Source of the DNA: Sphingobium sp. AP50
GTDB lineage: Bacteria > Pseudomonadota > Alphaproteobacteria > Sphingomonadales > Sphingomonadaceae
Reading direction: 5' to 3'
Assembly: GCF_900109095.1 (NCBI RefSeq)
Contig: NZ_FNYZ01000021.1
Span: 1 to 64,000 of the forward strand
DNA length: 64,000 bases
Shown here: positions 19,712 to 27,610 of the stretch, piece after piece
Position numbering within the stretch: position 1 is the stretch's first letter
Layout of the letters: every line of letters starts with the position of its first letter
The notes under the pieces: model-generated
What the model saw: the letters and a program-made list of their open reading frames with translations, nothing else
Databases searched by the model: none
What the model was told of the DNA's origin: nothing
Program-made: the position numbers and the translations under genes

Positions 19712-20318
19712 CTTATATTTGCGATCGTGGTCAAGCATCGCTTGGACAAAAGAAGCGTAATGCTCTGTTCCGATCCGGGCCTGCATAGCGAAACTGTTAC
19801 CTTTCAATTGGTTGTCGACACCCCCTCCGATTTTTTGCGGACAACCAGGATATCGGCTATGCGGATCGGCCCCGCAGCAGTGGCGTACCTCGCCGCTCTC
19901 TCTCGATTTGAAGGACCAGAAACGCACCGGCCGGCCAATGAAACAATCCCGGGCAGGCGCGTTGAGCGTTTGCGCTGCGCGAGCTGGAAATGCTGATGGC
20001 CAGGAAAACCTTCCAGGATGGGATAACGACCGGTCTGTCGCTGTGGCAACTGGCGCGGAGGCTAATGTCGTGATCATGCTGAGGATGACGCGGCTCGCGA
20101 TGGGCGGACCATGCGCCCGGAAGGAGGCGCAGCGCATAGTAGCCAAGAAGGTTCAATCGGAGAGCCACCAATGCCCATGACGGCGGGCACGTTGGGTGCC
20201 ACACCGCTCAGCGGCGGGAGGAAGGCGATAAGCGATATTCAGCGTAAGATGAACGCCAACAGAAAACAGCTGAGCAGGGCCAAAGGGTGATGGTCCAAAG
20301 CCGGAGCCAACTTCGTCG
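19712..20318. other. Intergenic stretch between imuA and GFA gene
   Basis: About 600 bases. One small plus-strand frame (20171-20290, 39 codons, 'MPMTAGTLGATPLSGG' then a Lys/Arg-rich tail) has a weak GAGAG upstream and could encode a small basic protein. There is no family evidence. Other frames look accidental. Confidence 0.35.
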
Positions 20319-20717
20319 ATGACGATCGGAACACTGGAACGGTCGGGCGGCTGCGCCTGTGGTGCTCTGCGCTTCGTTGCGCAAGGCGAGGCCTTGCGGG
20401 TCGGCTTGTGCCATTGTCTCGTCTGTCGAAAGGCACATGGGGCGCCCTATCTCGCTTTCGCCGTCTTTCCGCGCACTGCAGTCAGCCTGTCAGGGACTTA
20501 CGCGCAGTGGGAGAGCAGCCCAGACTATCGCCGGCTCTATTGTCAGATCTGCGGATCGCGCTTCGCCAATCTGACAGAGGCGGAAGTCGAGCTGCCGGTC
20601 GCTAGCTTCGAGGATGCATCGGGCCTCGTCCCGCAATATGAGAGCTGGACCATCAGACGGCTGCCTTGGATCGCGCCGCTTGCGGTTCCGCAATTTTCGC
20701 GCGATCGCGAGAGTTGA
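20319..20717 (+). CDS. GFA-family (glutathione-dependent formaldehyde-activating-like) zinc protein
   Basis: The 132-residue protein carries the GFA/CENP-V cysteine pattern: GGCACGALRF, then CHCLVCRKAHG, then 'YCQICGSRF', giving the expected structural and catalytic zinc ligands. The family binds Zn and sometimes glutathione. Members act as S-hydroxymethylglutathione synthase or have unknown lyase functions. It is followed after 20 bases by the YjbQ gene and probably co-transcribed with it and the GNAT gene. The substrate cannot be predicted. Confidence 0.85.
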   Translation: MTIGTLERSGGCACGALRFVAQGEALRVGLCHCLVCRKAHGAPYLAFAVFPRTAVSLSGTYAQWESSPDYRRLYCQICGSRFANLTEAEVELPVASFEDASGLVPQYESWTIRRLPWIAPLAVPQFSRDRES

Positions 20718-20737
20718 ACTTCGGCGCGGAGGCAGGT

Positions 20738-21157
20738 GTGCTACAGAAAACGACGATCCTGACGATCGATACGGCAGGGCAGGGCTTGCACGAGGTGACC
20801 CGGCTGATCCGGCGCTGGGTAGAGGAAAGCGGCATAGTCGAGGGTCTGCTGACGATCTTCTGCCAGCACACATCGGCCTCGCTGCTCATCCAGGAAAATG
20901 CGGCGCCCGCGGCCCGCCGCGATCTCGAAGCCTATTTCGCGCGGATCGCACCAGAGGACCCGGATCGATACGACCATGACGACGAGGGACCCGATGATAT
21001 GCCAGCGCATTTGCGCGCGGCGCTCACCCAGGCGCAGCTTTCCATTCCCGTGCTCGATGGCTTGCCGAGCCTTGGAACATGGCAGGGCATCTACTTGTTC
21101 GAGCATAGACGCGTGGGCCACGCCCGGCGGCTCGCCCTTCATCTCATGGGCGAGTGA
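20738..21157 (+). CDS. YjbQ/UPF0047 family protein
   Basis: The GTG start at 20738 has GGAGG nine bases upstream and gives 139 residues. The family signature 'CQHTSASLLIQENA' and the late 'WQGIYLFEHR' with conserved His/Arg are present. The UPF0047 fold is associated with weak thiamine-phosphate synthase activity in E. coli, and its true role is unclear. It lies between the GFA and GNAT genes on the same strand. Confidence 0.88.
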   Translation: MLQKTTILTIDTAGQGLHEVTRLIRRWVEESGIVEGLLTIFCQHTSASLLIQENAAPAARRDLEAYFARIAPEDPDRYDHDDEGPDDMPAHLRAALTQAQLSIPVLDGLPSLGTWQGIYLFEHRRVGHARRLALHLMGE

Positions 21158-21184
21158 CGAGCGGATCGAACCGGAGACAGGATC

Positions 21185-21481
21185 ATGGCCAATATAGGTG
21201 ATTTTCGAAACAATGAGGCTGAAGGGCGCTATGAGCTGTCGGTCGAGGGCCAATTGGCTGTCGCGGCCTATGATCGGCGCGAGGGCGCACTGGTCTTTAC
21301 CCATACCCAGGTGCCCGCTGCGCTCGAAGGGCAGGGCGTGGGCAGCCGCCTCATCGGAGCTGCACTGGCTGATGCACGTGCGCAGAATCTCAAGGTCGTT
21401 CCACTCTGTGAATTTGTCGCGGCCTATATCGAGCGTCATCCGCAGGAGCAGGATTTGCTGGCGATCGATGCGCCGGGCTGA
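21185..21481 (+). CDS. Small GNAT-type N-acetyltransferase (YidJ/YjdJ-like)
   Basis: This 98-residue minimal acetyltransferase has 'FTHTQVPAALEGQGVGSRLIGAAL', containing the acetyl-CoA loop Q/RxxGxG/A, and 'CEFVAAYIERHPQ', which matches the C-terminal signature of the YidJ-type family. It starts 27 bases after the YjbQ gene and has GGAGACAGG upstream of the ATG. It likely forms one operon with GFA and YjbQ. The substrate is unknown. Confidence 0.85.
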   Translation: MANIGDFRNNEAEGRYELSVEGQLAVAAYDRREGALVFTHTQVPAALEGQGVGSRLIGAALADARAQNLKVVPLCEFVAAYIERHPQEQDLLAIDAPG

Positions 21482-21487
21482 TCAGCC

Positions 21488-21748
21488 CTAAAGACCTAGC
21501 TTGTCGAGCGCCGATGCCAGTTCGGCCGTCGCCGAAGTGTCTTCATCGGGTATCAATCGGTTCAGGATAGTCTGCAAGCGCTTTTGAGCGATCTGGATCG
21601 CCTTGTGCCGTATCTGACGGGCTGCATTGGTTCGCGAGGAGCGGCTCTCTCCAAGCAAGACTGCCCATTTGGCTTCCTCTGCCGCCAGCGCGGCCAAGGC
21701 GAGGCGAAGGCCATCGCGGCGGTCATGGTCATAGTCGTATTGCATCAA
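21488..21748 (-). CDS. Hypothetical helical protein
   Basis: The 86-residue protein begins MMQYDYDHDRRDGLRLALAA and is Ala/Arg-rich, probably all-helical, with no signal peptide or membrane segment. It has no recognisable family. The gene ends seven bases from the GNAT stop, convergent with it, and lies downstream of the metallophosphoesterase on the same strand. Confidence 0.55.
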   Translation of the reverse strand: MMQYDYDHDRRDGLRLALAALAAEEAKWAVLLGESRSSRTNAARQIRHKAIQIAQKRLQTILNRLIPDEDTSATAELASALDKLGL

Positions 21749-21802
21749 GGTCTTCCCGGCTGCTTGGGCACTTGCCGCTCATGGCCGCCATCGCGCGGAA
21801 GA

Positions 21803-22975
21803 TCACGGCGCGCGGCGAAGTGTCAGGCGTGTCAGTTCGCAAGGGCGGCGCAGGCGTAGCGCGAAGCCTGGCCAGATACCGGTTCCGTTGTTGACGTAGA
21901 GCGTCATGCCATCGACATCATATGAGCCAGACACGAAACCGGCATTTCCGCGTGCGACCAACCAGGCGAGGCCCGGCATCATCCCGCCATGCGTGTGACC
22001 CGACAGCTGGGCCGCGATGCCACAGGCTGCGGCACGATGCGCGCCGCCAGGCTGGTGATCGAGCAATATGATGGGCACGCCATTAGGGCCTCCGGCAAGA
22101 GCAGCGGCGAGGTCCGGCCTGGGCTGGCCGGTTGCCGGCGCGGACCTGTCTGTTACGCCGGCCAGCATCAGGCGCGCGCCACCTCTTTCCAGGATCGTAT
22201 GGGCATCGCCGAGAATACGCATCCCCATCTCCGAGAAATGCTGCATCCATTCGCGGAAGCCGAGGAAATATTTATGGTTCCCAGGGCTCATGTAGATCCC
22301 GTCCCTTGCCTCAAGTCTCGCGAGAGGCGCTACATCCGCACGACGCATCGCAAGGGAGCCGTCGATCACGTCGCCCGTCACGACGACGAGATCGACAGCC
22401 AGCGCATTGGCGCGATCGACAACTGCCTGAGTCCATGAAGCGGGAAACAGACGGCTGATATGGAGGTCAGTGAGCTGAAGGATCGTGTAGCCTTCATATT
22501 GCGAAGGCAGGTCTCGAATAAGAAGGTCGACATCCTTGAGCGGCGGGACGCGCACGGCATTCAGCACACCGATAGCGCCCAGCAGACCGGAGGCGCCTGC
22601 CATCGCATAGCGAAGGGTTTCCGGCACAGCCGGGGCGTTGCCGGACGCCATCCAGACGCCGAGATACCCAGCGCTGAGCAGCAACTGCACCAGCGCGAGA
22701 AACAGGATGCTCCCACTCGCCCAATTGAAGAGAATGACGACGCTGCGCGGAAATTCAGGTGCGAATACCGATCCGGAGGAAAGTTTGCTCCAGAACTGAA
22801 ATTGCGACGCCGCGAGCATGAGGGCTGCTACCAAGATCTTCGCCAGCAGCGGCAGAGCCATAGGCCACAGGAACTGGGTGATGACCAAAATGGCGGGCAG
22901 CGCGAAGATCAGGTGAAAGATGGGAGGGCTCCGGGCAGCAGATTGCAATTCGCATGATTGCGAGATGCCGGCCAT
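21803..22975 (-). CDS. Membrane-anchored metallophosphoesterase (YkuE-like)
   Basis: The 390-residue protein has about four N-terminal membrane segments (residues 20-140), followed by a calcineurin-like phosphoesterase domain. Metal ligands are in 'LQLTDLHIS', 'VVVTGDVIDG', 'SPGNHKYF' (GNHK instead of the usual GNHE), 'LLDHQPGG' and 'LSGHTHGG'. Such proteins are thought to act on phospholipid-linked or nucleotide substrates at the membrane face. It is a single gene with its own promoter. The family is clear but the substrate is not. Confidence 0.88.
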   Translation of the reverse strand: MAGISQSCELQSAARSPPIFHLIFALPAILVITQFLWPMALPLLAKILVAALMLAASQFQFWSKLSSGSVFAPEFPRSVVILFNWASGSILFLALVQLLLSAGYLGVWMASGNAPAVPETLRYAMAGASGLLGAIGVLNAVRVPPLKDVDLLIRDLPSQYEGYTILQLTDLHISRLFPASWTQAVVDRANALAVDLVVVTGDVIDGSLAMRRADVAPLARLEARDGIYMSPGNHKYFLGFREWMQHFSEMGMRILGDAHTILERGGARLMLAGVTDRSAPATGQPRPDLAAALAGGPNGVPIILLDHQPGGAHRAAACGIAAQLSGHTHGGMMPGLAWLVARGNAGFVSGSYDVDGMTLYVNNGTGIWPGFALRLRRPCELTRLTLRRAP

Positions 22976-23011
22976 AGGTGGGAACCGGCAATGGGATCAC
23001 ATTTTGCCGGC

Positions 23012-23428
23012 TTAACCGATCCGCTGTCGTGTGGCATCGTCGCGCTTCCCGTCAAACCAGCGTTCGATGGCTGCGTCGAAAAGGGGGAGGCACCTCGCCA
23101 TCTCGAAGAGGGTGAGGGACGATCGCAGCTTCATGGCATCGATCGAACCGAAAACCGCTATGGGATCATTTCCTTCCAGGCGCTCCAGTGCTTCGACACA
23201 GGCCAGATATCGCGCTCCAAGGTCAGCATGGTCGAGATAGGCGCGAGCCTCGGCCAGCGACGCGATCCCGTAATGCCGGGCCATGGCGCTGTTCCCAAGG
23301 CCACGTAGCTGCGGGAAAATGAACCACATCCAGTGCGAGCGCTTGGCGCCGGCTGCGATCTCGGCCAACGCTACCTCGTAAACGCCAGCCTGCGCCTCGA
23401 GGAAACGTGGCAGATCAGCGCTGGCCAT
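23012..23428 (-). CDS. DUF1810 (calpastatin-like) family protein
   Basis: From the ATG at 23428 this gives 138 residues. It has the DUF1810 hallmark 'SHWMWFIFPQLRGLG', then 'YGIASLAEARAYLDH' and 'SSLTLFEMA'. The fold is small and helical, and the molecular function is unknown; the name calpastatin in databases has no support. Its ATG overlaps the stop of the SRAP gene as TAATG, so it is translationally coupled to an SOS gene and probably shares its LexA control. Confidence 0.9.
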   Translation of the reverse strand: MASADLPRFLEAQAGVYEVALAEIAAGAKRSHWMWFIFPQLRGLGNSAMARHYGIASLAEARAYLDHADLGARYLACVEALERLEGNDPIAVFGSIDAMKLRSSLTLFEMARCLPLFDAAIERWFDGKRDDATRQRIG

Positions 23429-24045
23429 TAGAGCAGCACCGCCTGAGCGGGTGGCGACCCATAGACCTGGGTCACGGGCAGGCTGCCCTTGGGCATCCAT
23501 GCGAGCGTCTTCTCTGCAGGAACAGCTGGGTCGAGCCAGTCGGCCCAACGGTCGTGCGGGAGCGGGATGATCTGGCGATGGTGATAGGTCGCGACATCGG
23601 GCCCCGCGTCCATGGTGAGCATGGTGAAGGCCTCGCCCTCGGGCGCCGCGCGCCAGATGCCCGCAATGCAGAACCAGCGATGATCCGCCATGGTGAAGAG
23701 CCATTTGTCGAGGCGCTTCTGCTTTGCGTCGGCGGGGTCTGTAAACTCATAGAAACCGTCCGCCAGGATCAAGCAGCGGTGGGAGGTGAATTGGCGCCCT
23801 TCGGACCGGAAATTATAGACGGGACGGCCCTTCTGTCCGGCCCAGCTCCAGCGGCGGCTGACAAGCTCTCCTGCTGCGCGTTCGCCTTCCACGCTGCGGA
23901 CGATCGGGGCGGGATCGGTGATCTTGATGTCCTCGCGAGCCGCCACATTGGGCTTGCCCTCAGGCATTTTGATCTTGATCGTCAGGTCCTCGAAATCCTC
24001 GACGATCGAGGCGATATCGACGATCAGCCGGTAGTCATTGCACAT
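23428..24045 (-). CDS. SRAP-family abasic-site DNA-protein crosslink protein (YedK/HMCES type)
   Basis: The 205-residue protein starts MCNDY, giving the Cys2 that covalently traps abasic sites after Met removal. The catalytic Glu lies in 'RCLILADGFYEF' and the His in 'TYHHRQIIPL'. 'NFRSEGRQF' replaces the usual NARSE motif. SRAP proteins form a thiazolidine link with abasic DNA in single strands and protect replication forks. The gene is divergent from an SRAP-like/AlkB-like pair, with an SOS box 40 bases upstream of its ATG. DUF1810 follows in the same operon. Confidence 0.92.
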   Translation of the reverse strand: MCNDYRLIVDIASIVEDFEDLTIKIKMPEGKPNVAAREDIKITDPAPIVRSVEGERAAGELVSRRWSWAGQKGRPVYNFRSEGRQFTSHRCLILADGFYEFTDPADAKQKRLDKWLFTMADHRWFCIAGIWRAAPEGEAFTMLTMDAGPDVATYHHRQIIPLPHDRWADWLDPAVPAEKTLAWMPKGSLPVTQVYGSPPAQAVLL

Positions 24046-24084
24046 AGGCCTTTCTCCTGATCGGCAGCCTTGCCGACGTCTAAT

Positions 24085-24099
24085 GTTCGTTATATGTTC
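24085..24099 (+). promoter_or_regulatory. SOS (LexA) box shared by SRAP and SRAP-like genes
   Basis: GTTCGTTATATGTTC is an exact GTTC-N7-GTTC operator. It lies between the SRAP start (24045, minus) and the SRAP-like start (24105, plus), only five bases before the latter, so one LexA site may control both directions. Confidence 0.88.
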
Positions 24100-24104
24100 T
24101 TTTC

Positions 24105-24626
24105 ATGGACTCGACACCTACCGCTTTTGATCCAGATGCCGGGCCTGGCAGCCGCCGTGCCATCATCCGACGCAATCCGAACGATTTTCAAGAGGTAGAG
24201 ATGATCGAGGCTGCCTGGGGTTCCAATCCGCGGTTCAGCGACGGTGTGAGCTATCAGTTCGTACGGTCCGAAGGGCGCACATTCCCAAGCCATCGCTGTC
24301 TCGTCGCCGCATCGGAATTTCATATCCGCAACGGCGACCGGAAGTTTCGCGTGACGCTTGAGGACGGCAATTTCTTCTATCTCGCCGCCATCTGGGAACC
24401 TGCGATGGGCAAATGGCCGGTCAGCTATCGGATCGTGACGCTGGACGCCAACCCCGAGGTCATGCGCTATCAGGAGCGCCAGGGCGCGATCATCCATCGG
24501 CGCCAGGTGATGCAGTGGCTGGACCTGACCGTGCCGGAGACGGACCTCCTGGTGACGCCGCCCGCCCATATCTTCACGATCGTGGAGATAGACCCCAAGC
24601 CGGTCCAGACGGCTTTGGCGCTCTGA
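24105..24626 (+). CDS. SRAP-like protein with altered catalytic residues
   Basis: The 173-residue protein aligns with the central and C-terminal SRAP region ('SHRCLVAASEFHIRNG', 'YLAAIWEPAMG', 'VTLDANPEVM'). It does not begin with Met-Cys and has an unrelated N-terminus (MDSTPTAFDPDAG). The catalytic Glu position of 'GFYE' reads His in 'SEFHI', and the His position of 'YHHRQ' reads Glu in 'YQERQ'. It should therefore not form the Cys2 crosslink. An SOS box stands five bases before the ATG, and an AlkB-like gene follows. It may bind damaged DNA non-covalently; that is inference. Confidence 0.8.
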   Translation: MDSTPTAFDPDAGPGSRRAIIRRNPNDFQEVEMIEAAWGSNPRFSDGVSYQFVRSEGRTFPSHRCLVAASEFHIRNGDRKFRVTLEDGNFFYLAAIWEPAMGKWPVSYRIVTLDANPEVMRYQERQGAIIHRRQVMQWLDLTVPETDLLVTPPAHIFTIVEIDPKPVQTALAL

Positions 24627-24634
24627 GCTTCTCC

Positions 24635-25255
24635 ATGGAAGCGATCGCTAAGACTGGAGGGCAGGCCGACCTGTTCGGAGGGCCACAACTGTCGGGCTTT
24701 GCGCAGACCGAGCAGTTCCTGACCACGCGCGAAGAACAGATGCTCATCGCGCATATTGCGGGTGTCCCACTCACGCCCTTCCGGTTCCAGCAGTGGACCG
24801 GGCACAGGCTGACCTGCAGCTTTGGCTGGAGCTATGATTTCGAGAATGGCGCTTTCGCGCGCGCCGAGCCTATGCCCGAATGGCTGAACTCTTTGAGACT
24901 GCGCGCCGCTTACTTTGCCGGGCTCGACGCTTCCGAACTCGTCCAGGCGCTCGTGACCCGCTACGATCCTGGCGCCGGCATCGGCTGGCATAAAGATCGC
25001 CCAGTCTTCGAGCATGTCGTGGGCATTTCTCTGGGGCAAGCGGCTACCCTACGTATGCGGCGCCGAACCCCGACGGGCTTTTCGCGGTTCAACGCTGCGC
25101 TTGCCTCTCGTTCGATATATCATCTGAGCGGCGAGGCGCGGCATGACTGGGAGCATGGCATTGCCGCCATGGACGCCACTCGCTGGTCGATCACCTTTCG
25201 ATCCCTGTCAGCGAAGGCCAAACGAATGATCGAACAAAACGAAAAGAGGAACTGA
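24635..25255 (+). CDS. AlkB-like 2-oxoglutarate/Fe(II) dioxygenase
   Basis: From the ATG at 24635, nine bases after the SRAP-like stop, this encodes 206 residues. The iron site is visible as 'GWHKDRP' (HxD) and a distal His in 'HDWEHGI'. The 2-oxoglutarate-binding RxxxxxR is 'RWSITFR'. 'RYDPGAGIGWHKD' is typical of the AlkB family that removes alkyl groups from DNA or RNA bases. It starts with a short segment 'GGQADLFGG'. Placement directly behind an SOS box and an SRAP-like gene suggests a role in damage repair. Confidence 0.9.
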   Translation: MEAIAKTGGQADLFGGPQLSGFAQTEQFLTTREEQMLIAHIAGVPLTPFRFQQWTGHRLTCSFGWSYDFENGAFARAEPMPEWLNSLRLRAAYFAGLDASELVQALVTRYDPGAGIGWHKDRPVFEHVVGISLGQAATLRMRRRTPTGFSRFNAALASRSIYHLSGEARHDWEHGIAAMDATRWSITFRSLSAKAKRMIEQNEKRN

Positions 25256-25258
25256 TCC

Positions 25259-25633
25259 ATGACGACTGCCGAGTTGCGCCGGCATTTCCGTCGCATGCAT
25301 GACAGCGGCTTCATCATCATCCCCAATGCCTGAGATGCGGGCAGCGCCGTTCGGCTGACGAAGCTCGGCTTCAAGGCCATTGCCTCGACGAGCGCGGGCG
25401 CGGCCTGGATTACGGGCAGGGATGATGGCGATCTCAGCCTGGATAAGGTGCTTGGCCATCTGCGTCTGCAGGTCGCGGCCATCGATCCCCGCGTCAATGC
25501 CGACTTCGAAAATGGCGTTGCCGATGATCCCGAAGGCGTAGCGGCCAACGTCACACTTACGCTCGATACCGGCATTGCAGGTTTGTCGGTCCAGGAATGG
25601 TCAGGCTCGATCCTCTACGACACGGATCTCGCC
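25259..25633 (+). pseudogene. Isocitrate lyase/PEP mutase-family protein, nonsense-mutated and truncated
   Basis: The frame starts MTTAELRRHFRRMHDSGFIIIPNA, then a TGA replaces the Trp of the family's 'NPWDxGSA'. After it the frame continues 'DAGSAVRLTKLGFKAIASTSAG' (split across the conserved region) and 'VNADFENGVADDPEGVA', which are clear ICL/PEPM motifs. Similarity ends around 'EWSGSILYDTDLAAPEI', where the sequence changes into an antisense SulP fragment. About half of the usual 260-280 residues remain. It begins three bases after the AlkB-like gene and was probably its operon partner. Confidence 0.8.
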
Positions 25634-25860
25634 GCGCCGGAGATCATGGCTGGCCGCCCTCCGGCGAAGGCTATGACGATGCCTATCATGAAAGAGGCGA
25701 ACAGGCCGACCTACAGATCAATGCCGGCGACGAAGGAGAAGGCGATACACTCCGGTGTAAGGGCGAGGGTGGCGACCATGCCGGCGAGGATGTCGCGAGG
25801 GGCATTGGCCGCGCCACTGAACCATCCGGCGCGGTAGCACAAAAGAGCAGTGTTGTTCAT
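25634..25860 (-). pseudogene. SulP-family anion permease, N-terminal fragment
   Basis: From the ATG at 25860 the minus strand reads 'PRDILAGMVATLALTPECIAF', then 'FVAGID', a Leu, an in-frame TAG, and 'VGLFASFMIGIVIAFAGGRP', 'AMISGA'. This is the first part of a SulP transporter (DILAGxVxALALIPExIAF...GLYAxF...GGRPGMIS). The TAG and the loss of everything after about 75 codons make it non-functional. It is fused in opposite orientation to the PEP-mutase remnant, marking a rearrangement point near 25634. Confidence 0.75.
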
Positions 25861-26247
25861 AATGGGGGAACCGACCTGTGTCGCAGGCGATGACGCAGTG
25901 GAAAGCTGGCGGACTGCCGGGCGTCATGCGTTGTCCGGCGGATCGGTGGCCGGAATAGCTACCGGGATTTGCACCGGGTCCTTGGGAATAGGCCGGTCGC
26001 TAACGATAGAGTCGCCATGTTGCAAGGGGCCGCGCCCGGGCTCGATCTGGCGTCGCTTGCTCTGGCTTATCCGGCTGATCTACCGCGTGGGCGCACGGAG
26101 CAGGGAGTTCGGATTGATGAAAGTCGTATGGCAGGGAGGCTGGGCGCCACGGTATCGGTGGTGGAACATGCAGGTCATGGGCGGAAGCTCTCATGCGGCA
26201 ATGCCTGGTCTCCAGGCCGTGCGCCCCTTTGTGCGGTGCACGCAGCC
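25861..26247. other. Stretch between SulP remnant and SDR gene
   Basis: About 390 bases. The SDR frame is open upstream to 25969 and reads 'GLDLASLALAYPADLPRG', 'GRTEQGVRIDESRMAGRL', which looks protein-like and could be the tail of a lost gene fused in frame. I do not recognise the family. Confidence 0.35.
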
Positions 26248-26958
26248 ATGAGCGGCGCTGCAAAGGGTTGCGCCGTCATTGTCGGCGCATCCGGCGGTAT
26301 CGGTGGCGCGCTGGAGGCGGCCTTGCTTGAGGAAGGCGCGCTCGAGCGGGTGCATGGCCTCGGCCGATCGCGGGAAGGGGCGCAGCATATCGATCTGCTG
26401 GACGAGGCGTCGATTGCGGCGGCCGCAGCCCATGTCGCGGCAGGACCGGCACCGACGCTCGTGATCGTCGCGACAGGACTGCTGCATGAGGGCGTCCATG
26501 GCCCTGAGAAAGCGCTGAGGGATCTAGATCCCGCGTGGCTGGCCAGAAGCTATGCCATAAACGCCATCGGTCCGGCGCTTGTGGCCAAGCATTTTCTGCC
26601 TTTGATGCCCAGGACCGGGCAAGCCGTTTTTGCCGCGCTCTCGGCGCGCGTGGGCTCGATCAGCGACAATCGCCTGGGGGGCTGGCATGGCTATCGGGCG
26701 TCCAAGGCAGCGCTCAACATGCTGGTGCGCAATCTCGCCATCGAGGAGAAGCGGCGTAACGATCGCGCGATTGTGGTTGCCCTGCATCCCGGCACGGTGG
26801 ACACCATGCTTTCCAGGCCGTTTCAAGCTAATGTCGCAGCCGGTCGGCTGTTTGATGCCGAGCGAGCGGCCCTGCAGCTTCTCGATGTCATTGAGGGGCT
26901 CAAGGTTGCCGACAGCGGGAAGCTGCTGGACTATGAGGGACAGGAAATTCCGTTCTGA
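26248..26958 (+). CDS. Short-chain dehydrogenase/reductase (CsgA-like)
   Basis: The 236-residue protein from the ATG at 26248 has the dinucleotide motif 'AVIVGASGGIGGALEAAL', the conserved 'NAIGPALVAKHF', catalytic Ser in 'ALSARVGSI', and 'YRASKAALNML' with Tyr-x-x-x-Lys, then 'VVALHPGTVDT'. This is the classical SDR fold of the C-factor/CsgA-like subgroup. The cofactor is NAD(P) and the substrate is unknown. The frame extends further upstream, so a longer start is conceivable, but the motif position fits this ATG. Confidence 0.88.
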   Translation: MSGAAKGCAVIVGASGGIGGALEAALLEEGALERVHGLGRSREGAQHIDLLDEASIAAAAAHVAAGPAPTLVIVATGLLHEGVHGPEKALRDLDPAWLARSYAINAIGPALVAKHFLPLMPRTGQAVFAALSARVGSISDNRLGGWHGYRASKAALNMLVRNLAIEEKRRNDRAIVVALHPGTVDTMLSRPFQANVAAGRLFDAERAALQLLDVIEGLKVADSGKLLDYEGQEIPF

Positions 26959-27011
26959 AGCAGGGCCGTATCTCGGGTCAGCGCGCCTTTGCGGGAGCCG
27001 TTGCAGCAGGC

Positions 27012-27394
27012 TCGAACAACCAGTTGAGATAGGCAGCGAGGGGCGTGCATTTCCGCATAGTCGTTGTCTCGTCGCAGCGTCGGAATTCCACATCCGTAAT
27101 GGCAAGAAGGCGTTCCGCGCCTTTCGCGAGGATGGCAACTTCTTTTATCCTGCAGCAATCTGGGAGCCAGCCATTGGTGAATGACCAACCAGCTATAGGA
27201 TCGTCACCCTCGACGCGAACCCGAACGTCATCCTTTATCAGGCGCGGCATGGCGCCATCATTGAACGTCGTGATGTGCAGAAATGGCTGGATTACAGGCT
27301 CGCTGAAGAAGAACTGCTGCTAACGCCGGCAGCAGGCACCTTTACGATCGAAAAGATACTGACCAAACCTGTCCAGACCATTTTGGCATTTTGA
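27012..27394 (+). pseudogene. Decayed second copy of SRAP-like gene
   Basis: The frame 'EGRAFPHSRCLVAASEFHIR' through 'YPAAIWEPAIGE' is followed by TGA where the intact copy at 24105 has Trp, then continues 'PTSYRIVTLDANPNVILYQA' and ends 'TKPVQTILAF'. It matches the intact protein almost end to end from its residue 60 onward, but lacks the N-terminus. 'YQARH' replaces 'YQERQ'. One nonsense mutation and a missing 5' end make it a pseudogene. It arose by duplication of the SRAP-like/AlkB-like pair or by separate acquisition. Confidence 0.85.
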
Positions 27395-27399
27395 GGCGC

Positions 27400-27610
27400 A
27401 CGCACGGTCCCCTGTTCGCACCGGTTAGATCTAGGCAAGCCGACCTTTTTGGCGATCCACTGGTGCCGGAGCTGACCCAGAGTAAGAATTTCTTTTCATC
27501 AAGGAGGGGCCGGTTGACGATCGTAGACCGGCTGCGCGTCTTCGCCCCCGCATTGCCATATGGATTGGCGAAATGGGTGAGGGGTCAGGCAGCGATATTG
27601 CGGGTGGACA
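27400..27610 (+). pseudogene. Decayed second copy of AlkB-like gene (5' part)
   Basis: Directly after the SRAP-like remnant, the frame reads 'SRQADLFGDPLVPELTQSKN', then 'FFSSRR' and 'RLRVFAPALPYGLAKWVRGQ'. This parallels 'GGQADLFGGPQLSGFAQTEQFL' and 'PLTPFRFQQWTGHR' of the intact AlkB-like protein. The iron-binding HxD and the C-terminal half are gone, and the sequence then runs into the AbiE remnant. The order is the same as in the intact pair. Confidence 0.7.
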
